A stretch of 64,000 nt of DNA, taken from positions 400,733,630-400,797,629 of the forward strand of contig CM077668.1 in NCBI GenBank assembly GCA_039707655.1, read 5' to 3'. The translations under genes and the position numbers were made by a program. This document shows positions 49,702-61,883 of this stretch, piece after piece (positions within the stretch are counted from its first letter, which is position 1; each line of letters begins with the position of its first letter). This DNA comes from Elymus sibiricus. Lineage: Eukaryota > Streptophyta > Magnoliopsida > Poales > Poaceae. A model generated the notes under the pieces. It ran no database searches and was not told the origin of the DNA. It saw nothing but the letters and a program-made list of their open reading frames with translations.

Positions 49702-51860
49702 AGCTACACAGGAAAAAAAAAGCTTAAATAAAAGGAAAATTTATCTAAATTCCCGTCAGGGGATAAGAAAGATGAACAACCTAGATTAAGTATAAAGCAT
49801 AAAAAACATTCTAATTATAGTATAGACTATATTGGACATGAAAAAGAAAAATCAGAAAATTAATTCCTACTACATGCATATATCTTCAAATAAGTGAAGA
49901 ACCTTCCTAAAATAAATGATTATAACTAGAGAAATTGCATAATCATGAAACTAAACTTGCATACATTGCTCAATAGCAAAAGTGGAATTATATCATGCAG
50001 ATAAACAAAAAATCCAGATCTTATAATAGCACATCAGCATGCTAGTACTGCAAAATTCAAAGAAACAAAACATACATCACTAAAAAACTTGAATAATGTA
50101 CTCATGTATCACTAAGCATTTAACTTGACTATAAAAATCACAAGCATTTGTTATGAACATAAAAATCTTCGTAGATTACACAATCACCCTTCACAAATTA
50201 TGCAAAAATAAAAAAAGCATGATAAAGAAGGGTATAACAGGATACAATCACCCTTCACCAACAAAGAATTCTATAACATGTCAACCTACTGTAGATATAG
50301 CATGGACTACAAATGAAACCTAAACATGATTTCCTACTCTAGATGGATATTTTCAAAATAAGTGAACCTAAGAGTTATAAAAATAACCTCCATAAAATTC
50401 CTGATTACAACTAAATAAATTGCATGTTCATGGAATTAATCTTGCATAAAAATCTCAATAGCAAAGTGATTACTGCAAGGTTCAGGTAACAAAACATGCA
50501 CCAGTAAAGAACTTGAAAGCTGTACTAATGCAACATTATGCATACACTTAACTGAAAACATGTTAGATTAAATTTCCACACATAGTACTAAAGAAGATAA
50601 AACTATAAACCTAAAAAGTCTACCTAAATTACACAAGCAACCAAAAGCAAGTACAAAAGAGGGATTTAACAACATACCGTAGTATATGAAAATAACAAAA
50701 ATACTACAAATACAGACATCCTATACAAAGCATCACTATACTAAAAAAAAGGTATGAACAAGCATATCTTTAAATACAGGAACCAAACTACAAAGCATCA
50801 ATATACTAAAAGCTAAGAAAAAAGGATAATTAAAAAACTGTAAGCATTTGACATAGCATAGAGCATTAGATTAGCAACACAAGAAAACATGAAATCAACA
50901 ACGACCTATAAATCACAGAACCTAGAAATAGCATTAGATTAGCAATATACACAAAAAAGATTTGACCTTTCAAGACATACAAAGCAAAAGATTAACTAAA
51001 TAACCCTTATCAAACACAAATTAGAGCAAATTTGAAGAAACCCTAACCAGTCAACAATTAGAGCAAATCTAAACACTACAAAAACAGCCTAATCGAAGCA
51101 TGATAGACAAGTAACCCTAAACACACTTATCAGAATAAACCCTAACTAGACAAAAAAATATAGCAAATCTGAAAAATACAAAAACCATGACCCAGTCATG
51201 ATAAACAAGAACCCTAACTATCTACTCGTACTACCAAAAAAACAAAAGAACCCTAACCTGGCAAACATTGGAGCAAATCTGAAGAACACAGAAACAACAA
51301 CAGAAGAAACCCTAACCATACTACTCTTACTAGGACCAAAAAACATTACAGAAATAAGATTCAAGAAAAGAAAAAATACCTGGGACAGAGGAGATGCAGC
51401 AAAGCAGATCCCTGAACCAGGAAATCGTCGGGCTATAAATCCTGAAAACAAACGAGCAAGAGAAACATAAAAGAAGCACCTTAGACTAATCAGAAACCAA
51501 AACAAATCTAAGAAAGCTAAAAATTAAGTAAAAGCAGAGGACGAACTTGACGAAACCTAGCTCACGGGAGGAATAGGAGAGGACACGGAGGGAGACGAGA
51601 GACTGAAGCGGCGAGGGAAAAGTGGCTGACAGGTTACGAGAAGCGAGGAGATAAGAAAGCAGACCGATGCTCGGCATCCCTCGCCAGTCTGGGCTGCCAG
51701 GCTGTTAACGGGCGAAAAGAAAACGGGAGCCCGCGAAGGAAAACGAGCCCAGGAGCAGTATCGACTGACCCAAACAAGATTCAGTCAATTCCACCAGGCC
51801 CAACTGCGAAACAGAAAAAACAAAAACAGCACAAATCTAAAAGCAACATCCAACGACCAG
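49702..51860 (-). promoter_or_regulatory. 5' leader, leader intron and promoter region of the B3 gene (unit B)
   Basis: Counterpart of 18445-20600, with the same acceptor two bases before the ATG and the same leader exon donor (CTGTCCCAG|GTATTTTT near 51379). Around 51420-51435 a few bases differ from unit A. No coding content is seen in the AT-rich intron. Confidence 0.5.
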
Positions 51861-52082
51861 CAAATCGACTGACCCAAAATTAAAAAGTCAGCTGACTGAA
51901 ATGTAGCTAAAGTGAATCGAGGCACCTGCGCGCCTTTTGTACGCAAGTATGTTTGTGCCTCCGAATCCTAATGGGGTTTTGGGTGGATTGATAGTGCAAA
52001 ATTAGGACTTTCTAACGAGCACCCGTCAAATACATGTACCAAAACCTTTCATTGCTTCAAATTAAATGTTTAATATCAGAAA

Positions 52083-53778
52083 TGATAAATCCTGAACGTT
52101 CGGGATTTGACCATGGCAAATCGAACGTTTTTTATGACAATTTTAATGACGCGAGGAAAACAAGTTTAGTTGACACGCAAGGCAATTTTCGGGCAAAATA
52201 CAATGTGCATGGATTTGCCATGCTTGCCAACTATACTTACCATCGTTGCGTCACTAAAATTGCCATCGAAAACGTTCGATTTGACCAAAAAGGGTTCCCC
52301 CGCTTTATATATGAAGCAACCATCACCACAACATTCGAGCAAGTCGATACAAACGCAATCCACCACCGCACACACGCAGACACCCAAGGCAAGATACAAA
52401 GGTGTCGGACATCGACACACCACTCCAACGACTACCAAGGAACCTAAGGATGAGCGAAGAAGAACCGCTTGGGCCGCGCGGAGATAACCACCAAGATGAG
52501 CGATCCACCGAGGAGAGGTGAGACGGACAACGCCGGAGCGAGGACTCCAAGACGATGCCTTCAAGAAGGGTACGACCACGGATAGCCGCGACCGTCTGAT
52601 CCCGAAGATCAAGTTTTCACCCGGAGCATCACGAAAGGAGTGGGAAAACCGCGACGGGGCCTCCAGGGAGGAGAACGACGCCCCCGGATGGCGCCGCCGT
52701 CAGCCAGTATAGGGACTGGGCAAGTGGTGTAGCCCGGTGCTCCTACCCCTCCATCGCATCCCCGCTCTGCCAACCACCCGCAGCCATGCCGCCCGAGCGG
52801 CCATGGCTGCCCGCCCGCACCCGAGCCGCGAGATCAGCCCTCGACCAACGCGCCTCACACCGCCAGGGCCGCCACCCTGCAACCAGACCACCACGAGAAC
52901 CACCAAAGGCCACAACTTTGACCCGATCCCCACCCCAACCGCCGTCGGGACCACCAGCAACCACCTCGTCTCGAGCAACGCAAGATCCGTGAGTAGAGAT
53001 ACCAGGCCGGGGAAAGGGGGAGGGGGAGGAGTGGCCCACGGCCATGAGCGGCATCTCCTGTGCCGGCGACTTTGACCCGTTCCTACAACCAGCCTCTCCC
53101 CCGAAACCACCATGTTTCGCCGCACCAGCGCGAGACCATCGGGAGCCGCCCGTCGTCGAAGAGAAGGGGGGCAGAACAGCCGCCGCCGCCGCAGCCATGG
53201 ATGGCCACAAGGAGGCCCTCCCGCGTCCTGCGTCGCCGTCCAACCGCAAGGGCCCAACCGAGCAGTAGGCGCACACATCGAACCGCTGCCGCCCCGCCCT
53301 GTGCCAACGAGCCATGGCAAGGGAGGCCGCCCACGACCCGCAGCGCCAGAGGCGGATCTAGGCGCGCCGCCGCCACCAACCTTCAGCACGCATCACCTCC
53401 ATGCCGCCCCGCCTCACCGCCGCCACGCCACCGTCGCCGGCCAACTCCGGAGCGCCGCCACACTGCCGCGCCCAGCACCGAGCTCCGCACCCTAGCTCGA
53501 GGCATTCGTCCCACGCCGCATCCCCCGCGCGAGGAGACGAGGTAGCGGGCCGCCCTCAGCGACGACCGGGCTTCGCCCGCTCATGCCCCCTGGCGGCGGC
53601 AAGGGAGGAGGTTGTGGAGGGGGGGGACTCGGCGGCGGGGCTAGGGTTGGCCTCTCGGACGCTCGCGGGAGCGTCGCAGGAGGGGGGCTCCGTTCAGGAA
53701 TACTTGTTTATAGCCTGGTACTACTTCTCGAAAACGTTCGATTTGCCATGGTCGAATCTCGAACGTTCGGGCGTTATC
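52083..53778. mobile_element. GC-rich element with terminal inverted repeats (unit B)
   Basis: Unit-B copy of 20826-22538. Inverted ends are at 52094-52132 and 53731-53770, with the same internal fold-back arm near 52250. About 20 bases are missing relative to unit A near 53070. Open frames differ between the copies through small indels, which argues against a conserved protein. Confidence 0.55.
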
Positions 53779-55340
53779 GGGGTCCTTTAATATTGGACCC
53801 CCAATAGCTGGTGGACAACTAGCGCCAGCGAATATATTTTTTCTGAATAAAGACGCCCAAAGGGCATCTTAAATCTGATTAATATCAAGGAAAACAAAGG
53901 TCAGTATAATGGGTTCGCTGCGGGAGCAGCAGTCGAGCGAACCACGGGGCGCCCTATATCTCGCCTTCAGCAAGAGGGTAGGAACCGATGGGCCGGCCCA
54001 GGAGCGCGGGAGGCCACAACCTCCTTTTTCTGTTTTTTTACGTTTTCTGTTTCATTTTTTGCTTTATTTTTTTTTCATTTTGTTTGTACTTTAAAATAAT
54101 CTAAATATATATATTACAAAAAACACTCTATAGAAACATTTGAAAAATGTTGACCAAGCATTTGAAAAATGTTAAATGTGTATAGAAAAATGTTTACGAC
54201 GTATACGAAAAATGTATAAAAAATGTGTATAATTTTTTATCATGTATTTAAAAAATGTTAATCAAGCATTTGATTTTTTTTGAACAAGTATTTGAAAAAA
54301 TTTGATCGAGCATTTGAAAAATGCTAAATGTCTATAGAAAAAATGTTGACCATGTATTAAAAAATGATGAAATTTATTTATCATGTAGATAAAAAATATT
54401 AATCAAGCATTTGAAAAAAAATTGAATAAGTATTTGAAAAATGGCGATCAAGCATTTCAAAAAAATTAAATATGTATAGTAAAAATGTTGACATGTATCA
54501 AAAAAATGATGAATTTTTTTTATCATGTATATAAGAATGTTAATCAAGCATTTGAAAAACATGCTGAACAAGTATTTGTAAAAAGTTGATCAAGCATTTG
54601 ACAAATGTTAAATGTGTATAGAAAAAAATGTTGATCATGTATTAAAAAATGATGATTTTTTATAATGTATATAAAAATTTTAATCAAGCATTTGAAAAAC
54701 ATTGAACAAGTATTTGAAAAATGTTAATCAACCATTTGGAAAATGTGAAATGTGTATAGAAAAAATATTGACCATGTATTAAAAAATGTTAATATTGCAT
54801 TTATAAAAATGTTAATCAAGCATTTGAAAAATGTTTAAAATATGTATAAAAATGTTGAATGTATTAAAAGAATGTTAATTTGTATTGGAAAAATGTTAAA
54901 CATATATTAGAAAATTGTTCTTGACATATAAAAAAAATATAGAAATGAAAAACAAAAGAAACAAAGAAAACCAAGAAAATGAAAACCAAATATGAAACAA
55001 AATAAATCACAGAAAAAAGTAGAAATAAATGAAAAAAATCGGAGAAGAAAAAAGGAAAAAGTAATAGAAAAGAAACAAAAGAAAAAGAAAAAAGGAAAAA
55101 ATCCTGGGAAAACCGGTTCGACTTGCTTCAAGTACGTCGCGCCCCCGCTAACTATCAAGGGCAGTTGGCCGGCGCTATGGCTAACAGCGCTCACTGTCTT
55201 CCTGGAGTTCCAGTGTTCGATCTGTAGTTCTTCCCTTTTTCTTCCTATTTTTCTTATCTGTGCGCGAAATGGGCCGGCCCGACTACTGTAGCCGCTTCAA
55301 CAAGACATCCTACGGCTGGGGAGATTCGCTACAACCCTTT
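53779..55340. repeat. TE with degenerate AAATGTT array and polypurine tract (complete side)
   Basis: Head with ccgatgggccggcccagg near 53986, array of aagcatttgaaaaatgtt-like units at about 54110-54910, then a strongly purine-rich plus strand (about 54930-55110). A GC-rich tail follows with a second gggccggccc (about 55270). The gggccggccc blocks in head and tail suggest one transposon about 1.4-1.6 kb long, but I could not define clean terminal repeats. Confidence 0.45.
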
Positions 55341-55479
55341 TTTTTAGGACAAATTAAGATTAACAAAATAATATGGTATAAAAAAAGCAGAAAAGACATA
55401 ATTTTACAATCGCCATACTCTAAACTTATAAAAGAACAACTTTGTTTTGTTAAAATTTCCATAGTGCAGATAATGAATT

Positions 55480-55900
55480 TGCCATGGTCCAACATAATTT
55501 ACCAAAAAATAATTTACAAAAATTTGTAAAAAGGAATTCACAAAAAGAATTGATGATATAAATAATAATTTTTCCATGGTATAATTAATAAATAATAAAA
55601 TTGCCATGCTCTAACTGAAAACCTTGCCATGGTGTAAATAATAAAATTGCCATAGTCTGACTAAAAAATTGTCATGGTCTGAATAATAAAATTGCCATGC
55701 TACCTACAAAAAAATACCATGAACTAAATAATTAAATTGTCATGATACCTACAACAGAACTACCATGGTGTAATTAAATAAAATTTGCCATGGTGTAGTT
55801 AAATAATATTTGTCATGGTGTAATTAAAAAAATTTACCATGGTGTAATAAATAAAAATTGCAATGGACTAAATGAAAATGTGTCATGGTACCTATAATAA
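55480..55900. repeat. TGCCATGG-rich degenerate tandem array
   Basis: About 15 variants of ttgccatggt (ttgtcatggtctg, ttaccatggtgta, ttgccatgctacc and so on), roughly 20-25 bases apart in AT-rich sequence. The pattern recalls subterminal repeats of plant DNA transposons. No element ends were found. Confidence 0.65.
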
Positions 55901-56600
55901 AATAGCATATGGAAAGTTTATAAACTTCGTCCTCTAAAAACATGGCAACCTTTTGGAATTTGTAATGCCACATGACAAAATTTATAAAATTATGTATGGC
56001 AAGTTTTAAAATTTTGTTCTTAAAAAAACATGAGAACTTGAAGCTTGGCCACGACCCTCTACCTCCCGACCACGACGGCTCGAACCACATCCATGGCGGA
56101 TCTTGCACGACCACCCAAGAGATCGATTCGAGCTCCGGCAGCCTTGGGAATGAGACAAGGAAAGGCGGGGGTGGCGGCGCGCTGGTCGACGGCAGTTGGG
56201 ATGGCCGGAATCGACCTCGGACGGTGACGGCGGTGGCGTGGATGGAAGGCGCGAGAGCTAAAAATTCTCTCCCGCCAACCGTTTCTTGTTTACAGTTCAC
56301 TATAAAAATGGCCTCCAAAACTGGGTATCTAGGGTACGAGTTTTTTTTAGAGGGGGCTTGATAATTTTTTCGGGATGAGACCGTTTTGCAGGATCTGGAA
56401 TGGACGTTTTTTTCGTCCAAAACTGTGAAACAACGATTATTTTACAGTTTCGAGCCTTTTAGGGGATATGCTGGGGCATTTTGTAAAATTAGCAGGCAGG
56501 TGCGGTGGTGGCGGGTGTGTGTTTGCAAATTCACCGAGCAGCTCTGGTCCTCGCCGTCAGATGCGGATCGGACGGCCGGCGCCAAAAGAGAAAGAAAAAG
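55901..56600. promoter_or_regulatory. Upstream region of the purine-biosynthesis gene
   Basis: A GC-rich block at 56040-56260, with no recognisable protein, is followed by AT-rich sequence and then a GC-rich stretch leading into the gene. Transcription probably starts between about 56580 and 56700, where the C/T-rich leader begins. No TATA box could be assigned with confidence. The open frames crossing this region look incidental. Confidence 0.35.
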
Positions 56601-56724
56601 GCATAAAGCTTGCGCATCTTTAGCCCTAGCCGCTCGCACGCCCGTTTCCTGTCGGCGCTGACACCCACACCTTTGCCCCCCTCCTCCGCCGCCCCCTTCT
56701 CTCCCGCCGCCGCCGCCTGCGCGC

Positions 56725-59700
56725 ATGGTTTGCGCCGCCATCTCGCTAGCCGGCGGAAGTGCCACTGCCACCTCCCTCTCCCGCCGACCAGCGCTCGACC
56801 TCCACAGCCGCCGCCTGCTCTGGGCTCGCGCGATGAGCCACGTCGCGCCACGGCTCAGCTCCGCCACGGTCGGGGCCCCCACACCTGAGCACGACCAGCG
56901 GCCCGGCAGGGCCAGGGCTGTGGCTGCGCAAGGAGGTAATGAAATCGGCTTCACTATGATTATTTATTGGGATTTGGATAGCTGATTCCTGCCAGCGGTT
57001 TCAGTGTAAATAGGCTGTTGATTGTTGAACTGATGAATATAAGTCACAAGACCCTGTCTGTATGGAAATTCAGTGGTTCAATTGTTGTGTGCTAATCTCT
57101 AGCCCCTGCAGACTGTACTGCACACACTAGTTAATATTTTGTCTTCTTGAGAACGTTCTGTATTGGTTGTTCAGTTCTATCCGGTAATAGTTTGTTGCTA
57201 TGTGCCAATCGATTAATCTTGTTAGAGCTCTTGTGTTTGTACAAGTAGTCAAGTAACATGGGTCCGGGGTCCCAACTCACATGAGTTGTATGTTCTCGTC
57301 ATTTACCTTTATCTTGTTCATAACATTGGAAATGCTTGAAAAAGCAATGAACTAATGGTATGTTCCTACATCAACAGGAGTGAGGCAAGCACTCATATCA
57401 CTGTCGGATAAAACAGACTTGGCCAATCTTGGAAACGGTCTTCAGAGCTTGGGGTAACTCTTTCGTGCATCAACATGGAGAATTATGTTGTACATCAATT
57501 CCTACTTCAGGCAGTGCTGATTCATCACATATATCGCCGTTCCCGAAGTTCTAGTTATGTAGGGTCTTATGAAGATTTTTGCGCCTGTAGGTTTTCTATC
57601 ATCTCCACTGGCGGTACAGCGTCAAGCCTGGAAGCAGCTGGAGTGTATGTTACAAAAGTTGAACAGCTTACACATTTTCCTGAAATGGTATAGCTTAATT
57701 TATTGTTTGGCTGCTGGAGCATTTCTTCAAACTTTTTTATTCCAACATTGTTTATCATAGTCAATAAAGTAGTTCCTGAATAAAATTTGTTGCAAGTGTT
57801 GTAAAATTTCATTTAGTGAAATGTTTCTGTAGCATGCTATAGACCTATAGTTGATATAGTTGGCAAGTGTGATGTCCATTCGTGTAAAAGGTGCATGTGG
57901 ATCTGATATAATAATCATTCTTTATTTCCAAATCTCTTCTCTTTGATGTCTCTTGAATCCTCATAGTTGTTGAATAATTGATATACGATAATTTACCAAA
58001 CTATATTTTCCCTCATCATCCCATTTTAGCATCTTCTGCTTTGCCTCTGGCTAGTCATTTAGAGGATATTGAGTATATATCTTTCTTTTCATCTCCATTT
58101 ACATTTCTGTTTTGGTGATTGCAGCTTGATGGAAGAGTAAAAACATTGCACCCCAGTATACATGGTGGTATTCTTGCCCGAAGAGACCAGGAGCATCATC
58201 TTAAAGCATTGAATGAGCATGGCATTGGTGAGAGTCCATTTTTAAAATCTTATATTAGTGGATCTTTGTAATATTCTTCCAATTATCATGCCATGATATA
58301 ACAATCTTGGCTTGTATTCTCATTAAACTAGGACATTTTTTTGGGCACAGGGACATTTGATGTGGTTGTGGTGAATTTGTATCCATTCTATGATAAGGTC
58401 ACCTCTGGTACAATTTCTTTTGAGGATGGCATTGAAAATATTGATATTGGTGGGCCTACATTGATCCGGGCTGCAGCGAAGGTAACTGCGTTTATCATTT
58501 GAAATTACATACTTAGTGGCTGGTTGCAGTTGTTGCAATCTACCGTAACATTGAGTTCACGTTAACATATATCTGCTTGCTGTTTATTGAAAATGTGTTT
58601 TATGTTCATTTATACTCATGGGATCGATGTAATAGTTCTGTACAACTGATGTACAGCTTAATACTGATATCTTTGTTAACCTGACAGAATCATAAGGATG
58701 TTCTTGTTGTTGTGGATCATCATGATTACCCTGCTCTACTGAAATATCTACAAGAAAAGCAAGCGGACCCACAGTTCCGCAGGATGCTGGCATGGAAAGC
58801 TTTCCAGCATGTGGCTTCTTATGATTCAGCCGTCTCAGAGTGGTTGTGGAAGCAATCAAATGGTGGTATGATCCTTCTTTTGGTAAATGGTCAAATTTTT
58901 ATCTGAAAGTTCGTCTGCTATTTTTATCAGATATCACATTGTCTTGGTTGTATGTATGTAGGAGATATATTTCCCCCAAGCTTTACTGTTCCCCTCTCGA
59001 TGAAGTCTACACTTCGTTATGGTGAAAATCCTCATCAAAAGGCCGCATTTTACGGTGACAGGAGTCTTTCTCTAGTCAATGCCGGTGGTATTGCAACATC
59101 ATTTCAGCACCATGGAAAGGTTAGGGCGTCACATATTTATTTCCCAGTTCTTGTTACAACAACAGTGGTCCACTAATTATTCAAGAGTACACAAAGAGCA
59201 ATCTCTTTTGGGTTGTTGCCACGAACTCCATGTTTCTCTAAATTTAATATTTGGTTTGTTCAGTACACATACACCTTGTTTTTGGATATTCCTGCTCCTT
59301 GTGAACTCATATCGTCAAAAAGTTCAGCGATGCTTCTTCAGGGGTTTTCATAACTCCTTCCTCTTTGCAGGAAATGTCTTATAACAACTACTTGGATGCT
59401 GATGCTGCATGGAATTGTGTGTCAGAGTTTGAGAATCCTACTTGTGTTGTGGTTAAGCACACCAATCCGTGCGGTGTTGCATCCCGGCAGGATGTTCTTG
59501 AGGCATACAGGTTGGCTGTAAAGGCAGATCCTGTGAGTGCATTTGGCGGAATTGTTGCATTCAACACCACAATTGACGAGGTATGCACTAGACTCTGATC
59601 TTATGTTTCGCAAGCTCATACCGTTTTTTTTAGTTGTGTTGCTGCCCATGACATGTTCCTGCATGCTCATTTGCAAATTCTCAATTAGTCGTGAATAGTG

Positions 59701-61028
59701 AGAGCCTGAGAGGGGCAAATAATAAAATTTCTCTGGTGTAGGATCTTGCAAAGGAGATTCGTGAGTTTAGAAGTCCTACAGATGGCGAGACTCGGATGTT
59801 CTATGAGATCGTGGTGGCACCAGGATACACAGAGAAGGGCCTCGAGGTCCTCAAAGGGAAATCAAAGACGTTGAGGATCCTTGAGGCGAAGAGAAGTGGG
59901 AAAAACATGCTGTCGCTCAGGCAGGTCAGTGGTGGTTGGCTAGCTCAAGAGTCCGACGATCTAGCCCCAGAAGACATCACCTTCACAACGGGTTCTGAGA
60001 GAGCTCCGATGGATAGTGAGCTCTCGGATGCCAAGTTCGCCTGGCTCTGCGTGAAGCACGTCAAGAGCAACGCCATTGTGATTGCCAAGGTTAGTGCATT
60101 TCTCAATGTGCCAAAGAAAAAATAGGTACAGTAAATTGCAGTTTGCAACACAACCATTGCAAGCAAAAACACCCGCCGTTTTCAGTACTTGTATTCCATA
60201 TAACATCATGTATTTTGACCTTTCGCTGAACTTGCACCAATTTTCAACTTTGGTTTTATCTCCATGCCCGCCTATGGACCATCTGTTGGTGTGGCGTCTG
60301 ATGGGGGGATCAACCTGTCTGAAACTAGTGCATAGTGCAACCCAATGCTGAGATACTTGGCATAATCTGCAAAGAAAGAAACTCTGAACTTGCACCGATT
60401 TTCGACTTTGGTTTTATCTCCATGCCCACCTATGGACCATCTGTTGGTGTGGCGTGTGCTGAGGAACCTGTCTAAAACTAGTGCAAAGTGCAACCCAACG
60501 TCAAGATACTTGGCATAATTTGCAAAGAAATAAACTCTGGTCATGTATCCTTTTTTTCTCTTCAACCGTTGTCAAATTAGGTAGTGCAAACTCACAAATC
60601 ACTGACCTGCCAAGTTTCATTCAGTGAGTAGTTTTGCTGAGTGAATTCTTGACTGATCCTCTTGTGAGTGCAGGATAATTGCATGCTGGGCATGGGGAGC
60701 GGGCAGCCAAACAGGGTGGACAGCCTGAGGATCGCCTTCAGGAAAGCAGGGGAAGCTGCCAAGGGAGCCACTCTGGCCAGCGACGCCTTCTTCCCATTCG
60801 GTGAGGACAATACAACAACCCAATTTGATTCAACCAAGTGAGATCTTACAACTGATTCGCGTGAATGAAACTGCAGCTTGGAAGGACGCCGTGGAGGAGG
60901 CGTGCGAAAACGGCATCGGCACGATCGCGCAGCCTGGTGGCAGCATGAGGGACAAGGACGCAGTCGACTGCTGCAACAAGTACGGCGTCTCCCTCCTCTT
61001 CACCGGCGTCCGCCACTTCAGGCACTGA
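56725..61028 (+). CDS. PURH: Bifunctional AICAR transformylase/IMP cyclohydrolase (PurH/ATIC), 11 exons
   Basis: Last two steps of de novo IMP synthesis: formylation of AICAR with 10-formyl-THF, then ring closure. Exons: 56725-56935, 57378-57453, 57591-57687, 58125-58227, 58351-58481, 58688-58865, 58962-59119, 59371-59580, 59742-60089, 60674-60800, 60877-61028. All borders are GT/AG and phases agree; 1791 nt, 596 codons plus TGA. Residues 1-70 are Ala/Ser/Arg-rich, fitting a plastid transit peptide. The MGS-like cyclohydrolase domain follows ([11 protein letters not shown] near 72, [10 protein letters not shown] 134-143, NLYPF 171-175, [12 protein letters not shown] near 196-207). The transformylase domain carries VVKHTNPCG (345-353, catalytic Lys-His) and [10 protein letters not shown], and ends QPGGSMRD (565-572) and [12 protein letters not shown] 56725 is chosen because it opens the frame; Met37 is an alternative. 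It looks intact and lies 1.7 kb beyond the duplication. Confidence 0.95.
60226..60538. repeat. 158-bp tandem duplication inside PURH intron 9
   Basis: Two direct copies start at ctgaacttgcacc (60226 and 60384). Both include ctatggaccatctgttggtg and end near gcaaagaaa. The second copy has small indels. It lies between exons 9 and 10, clear of the splice sites. Confidence 0.85.
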
Positions 61029-61494
61029 GCCTAACCTGAGTCAGTAAGGTCATATCACCGGTCTACCGCAGTCAGTCCGCCATGGAAACTCGTCGATGTC
61101 TGTCGCAATAATACAGACGCAGGTGGTTTTGAGTGCCAACTAGGAATAATTGTATGACAGCGGCGAAATCGTTTTGCTATGTACACAAGTGACGCCTAGG
61201 TGTGCATCATGTTGTATCACATTGCTGAGCCAGCAGCGGCTGGGTAACTAAGGTCAGAAAACCAGGGCCATGTGGTAGTTAAACTAAGCAAAAACTGTGT
61301 CTGTATTCAGACCTTCTGAGGCCATTCTGAACTTTTCAAATGCCAGCACGTGATCTTGGCTTGAAGATTTGTGTTTACCAGCAACCTTCAGATGCTGGCT
61401 TGTAGAATTATGCCAATTCTGTGGATGGGTAAAGGGTATCAGATGCTATATATGTGTTGCTTCCGGAGAAACAAGACTGAATGCGAATATCCAA
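61029..61494 (+). other. PURH 3' UTR and downstream sequence
   Basis: Follows the TGA directly. It has AT-rich stretches and possible polyadenylation signals such as gcaataata near 61104, but no single site can be fixed. Nothing else is seen. Confidence 0.45.
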
Positions 61495-61883
61495 TTTGGC
61501 ACCTGACCTCATCTACACCCTATGAACAGTAAATTCAAAAAAAATAATACTAGTAAAAATTAAAAAAATCCAAACATTTTTGTGGTCAAAGATGCTTGAG
61601 TGTGTGATGTCCGTGCCAAGTTTCAGTGCATTCAGACATCTGAGTAGATCTCAGCAACAAAAAAAGGTCCGAAAAGTGCACAAACAGCAAACATTTTCAT
61701 AGACCCTAAATTTGTCTTTTTTGCCGAGATCTACTCAGATGTCCAAATACTTTGAAAATTGGCACGGGCATCACGCACTCGATCATCTTTCACCACAAAA
61801 AAATTCGGATTTTTAAAAAAAAATCTAGTATTTTAAACAAATTTACTGTTCACTCCCGGGCTCATCTGAGCCCGGGAGCCAAA
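61495..61883. mobile_element. Fold-back MITE, about 390 bp
   Basis: The left half (tttggcacctgacctcatc, then gaacagtaaattc and atgcttgagtgtgtgatgtc) is the near reverse complement of the right half, which ends gggctcatctgagcccgggagccaaa. The arms meet around ctgagtagatctc / gagatctactcag (61631-61735). The ends pair as TTTGGC(A/T)CC. No coding capacity. Long imperfect palindromes of this composition are common MITEs in Triticeae. A target duplication was not evident. Confidence 0.8.

Larger units (their letters stand above)
23738..54975. repeat. Tandem segmental duplication, unit B
   Basis: Second, directly adjacent copy of unit A. It starts inside a retrotransposon internal region at about 23738 and runs to about 54975, after which it continues into A-rich sequence absent from unit A. 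It is about 6 kb longer than unit A because its exon-3 retroelement has one more LTR-plus-internal period. Differences from unit A are scattered single bases and homopolymer-length changes, which points to a recent duplication. Confidence 0.93.

Noticed and set aside
56386..56661. An upstream coding exon for PURH starting at 56386
   Set aside because: That frame has no domain content, does not join the PURH frame in phase, and crosses the C/T-rich leader. The ATG at 56725 opens the correct frame.
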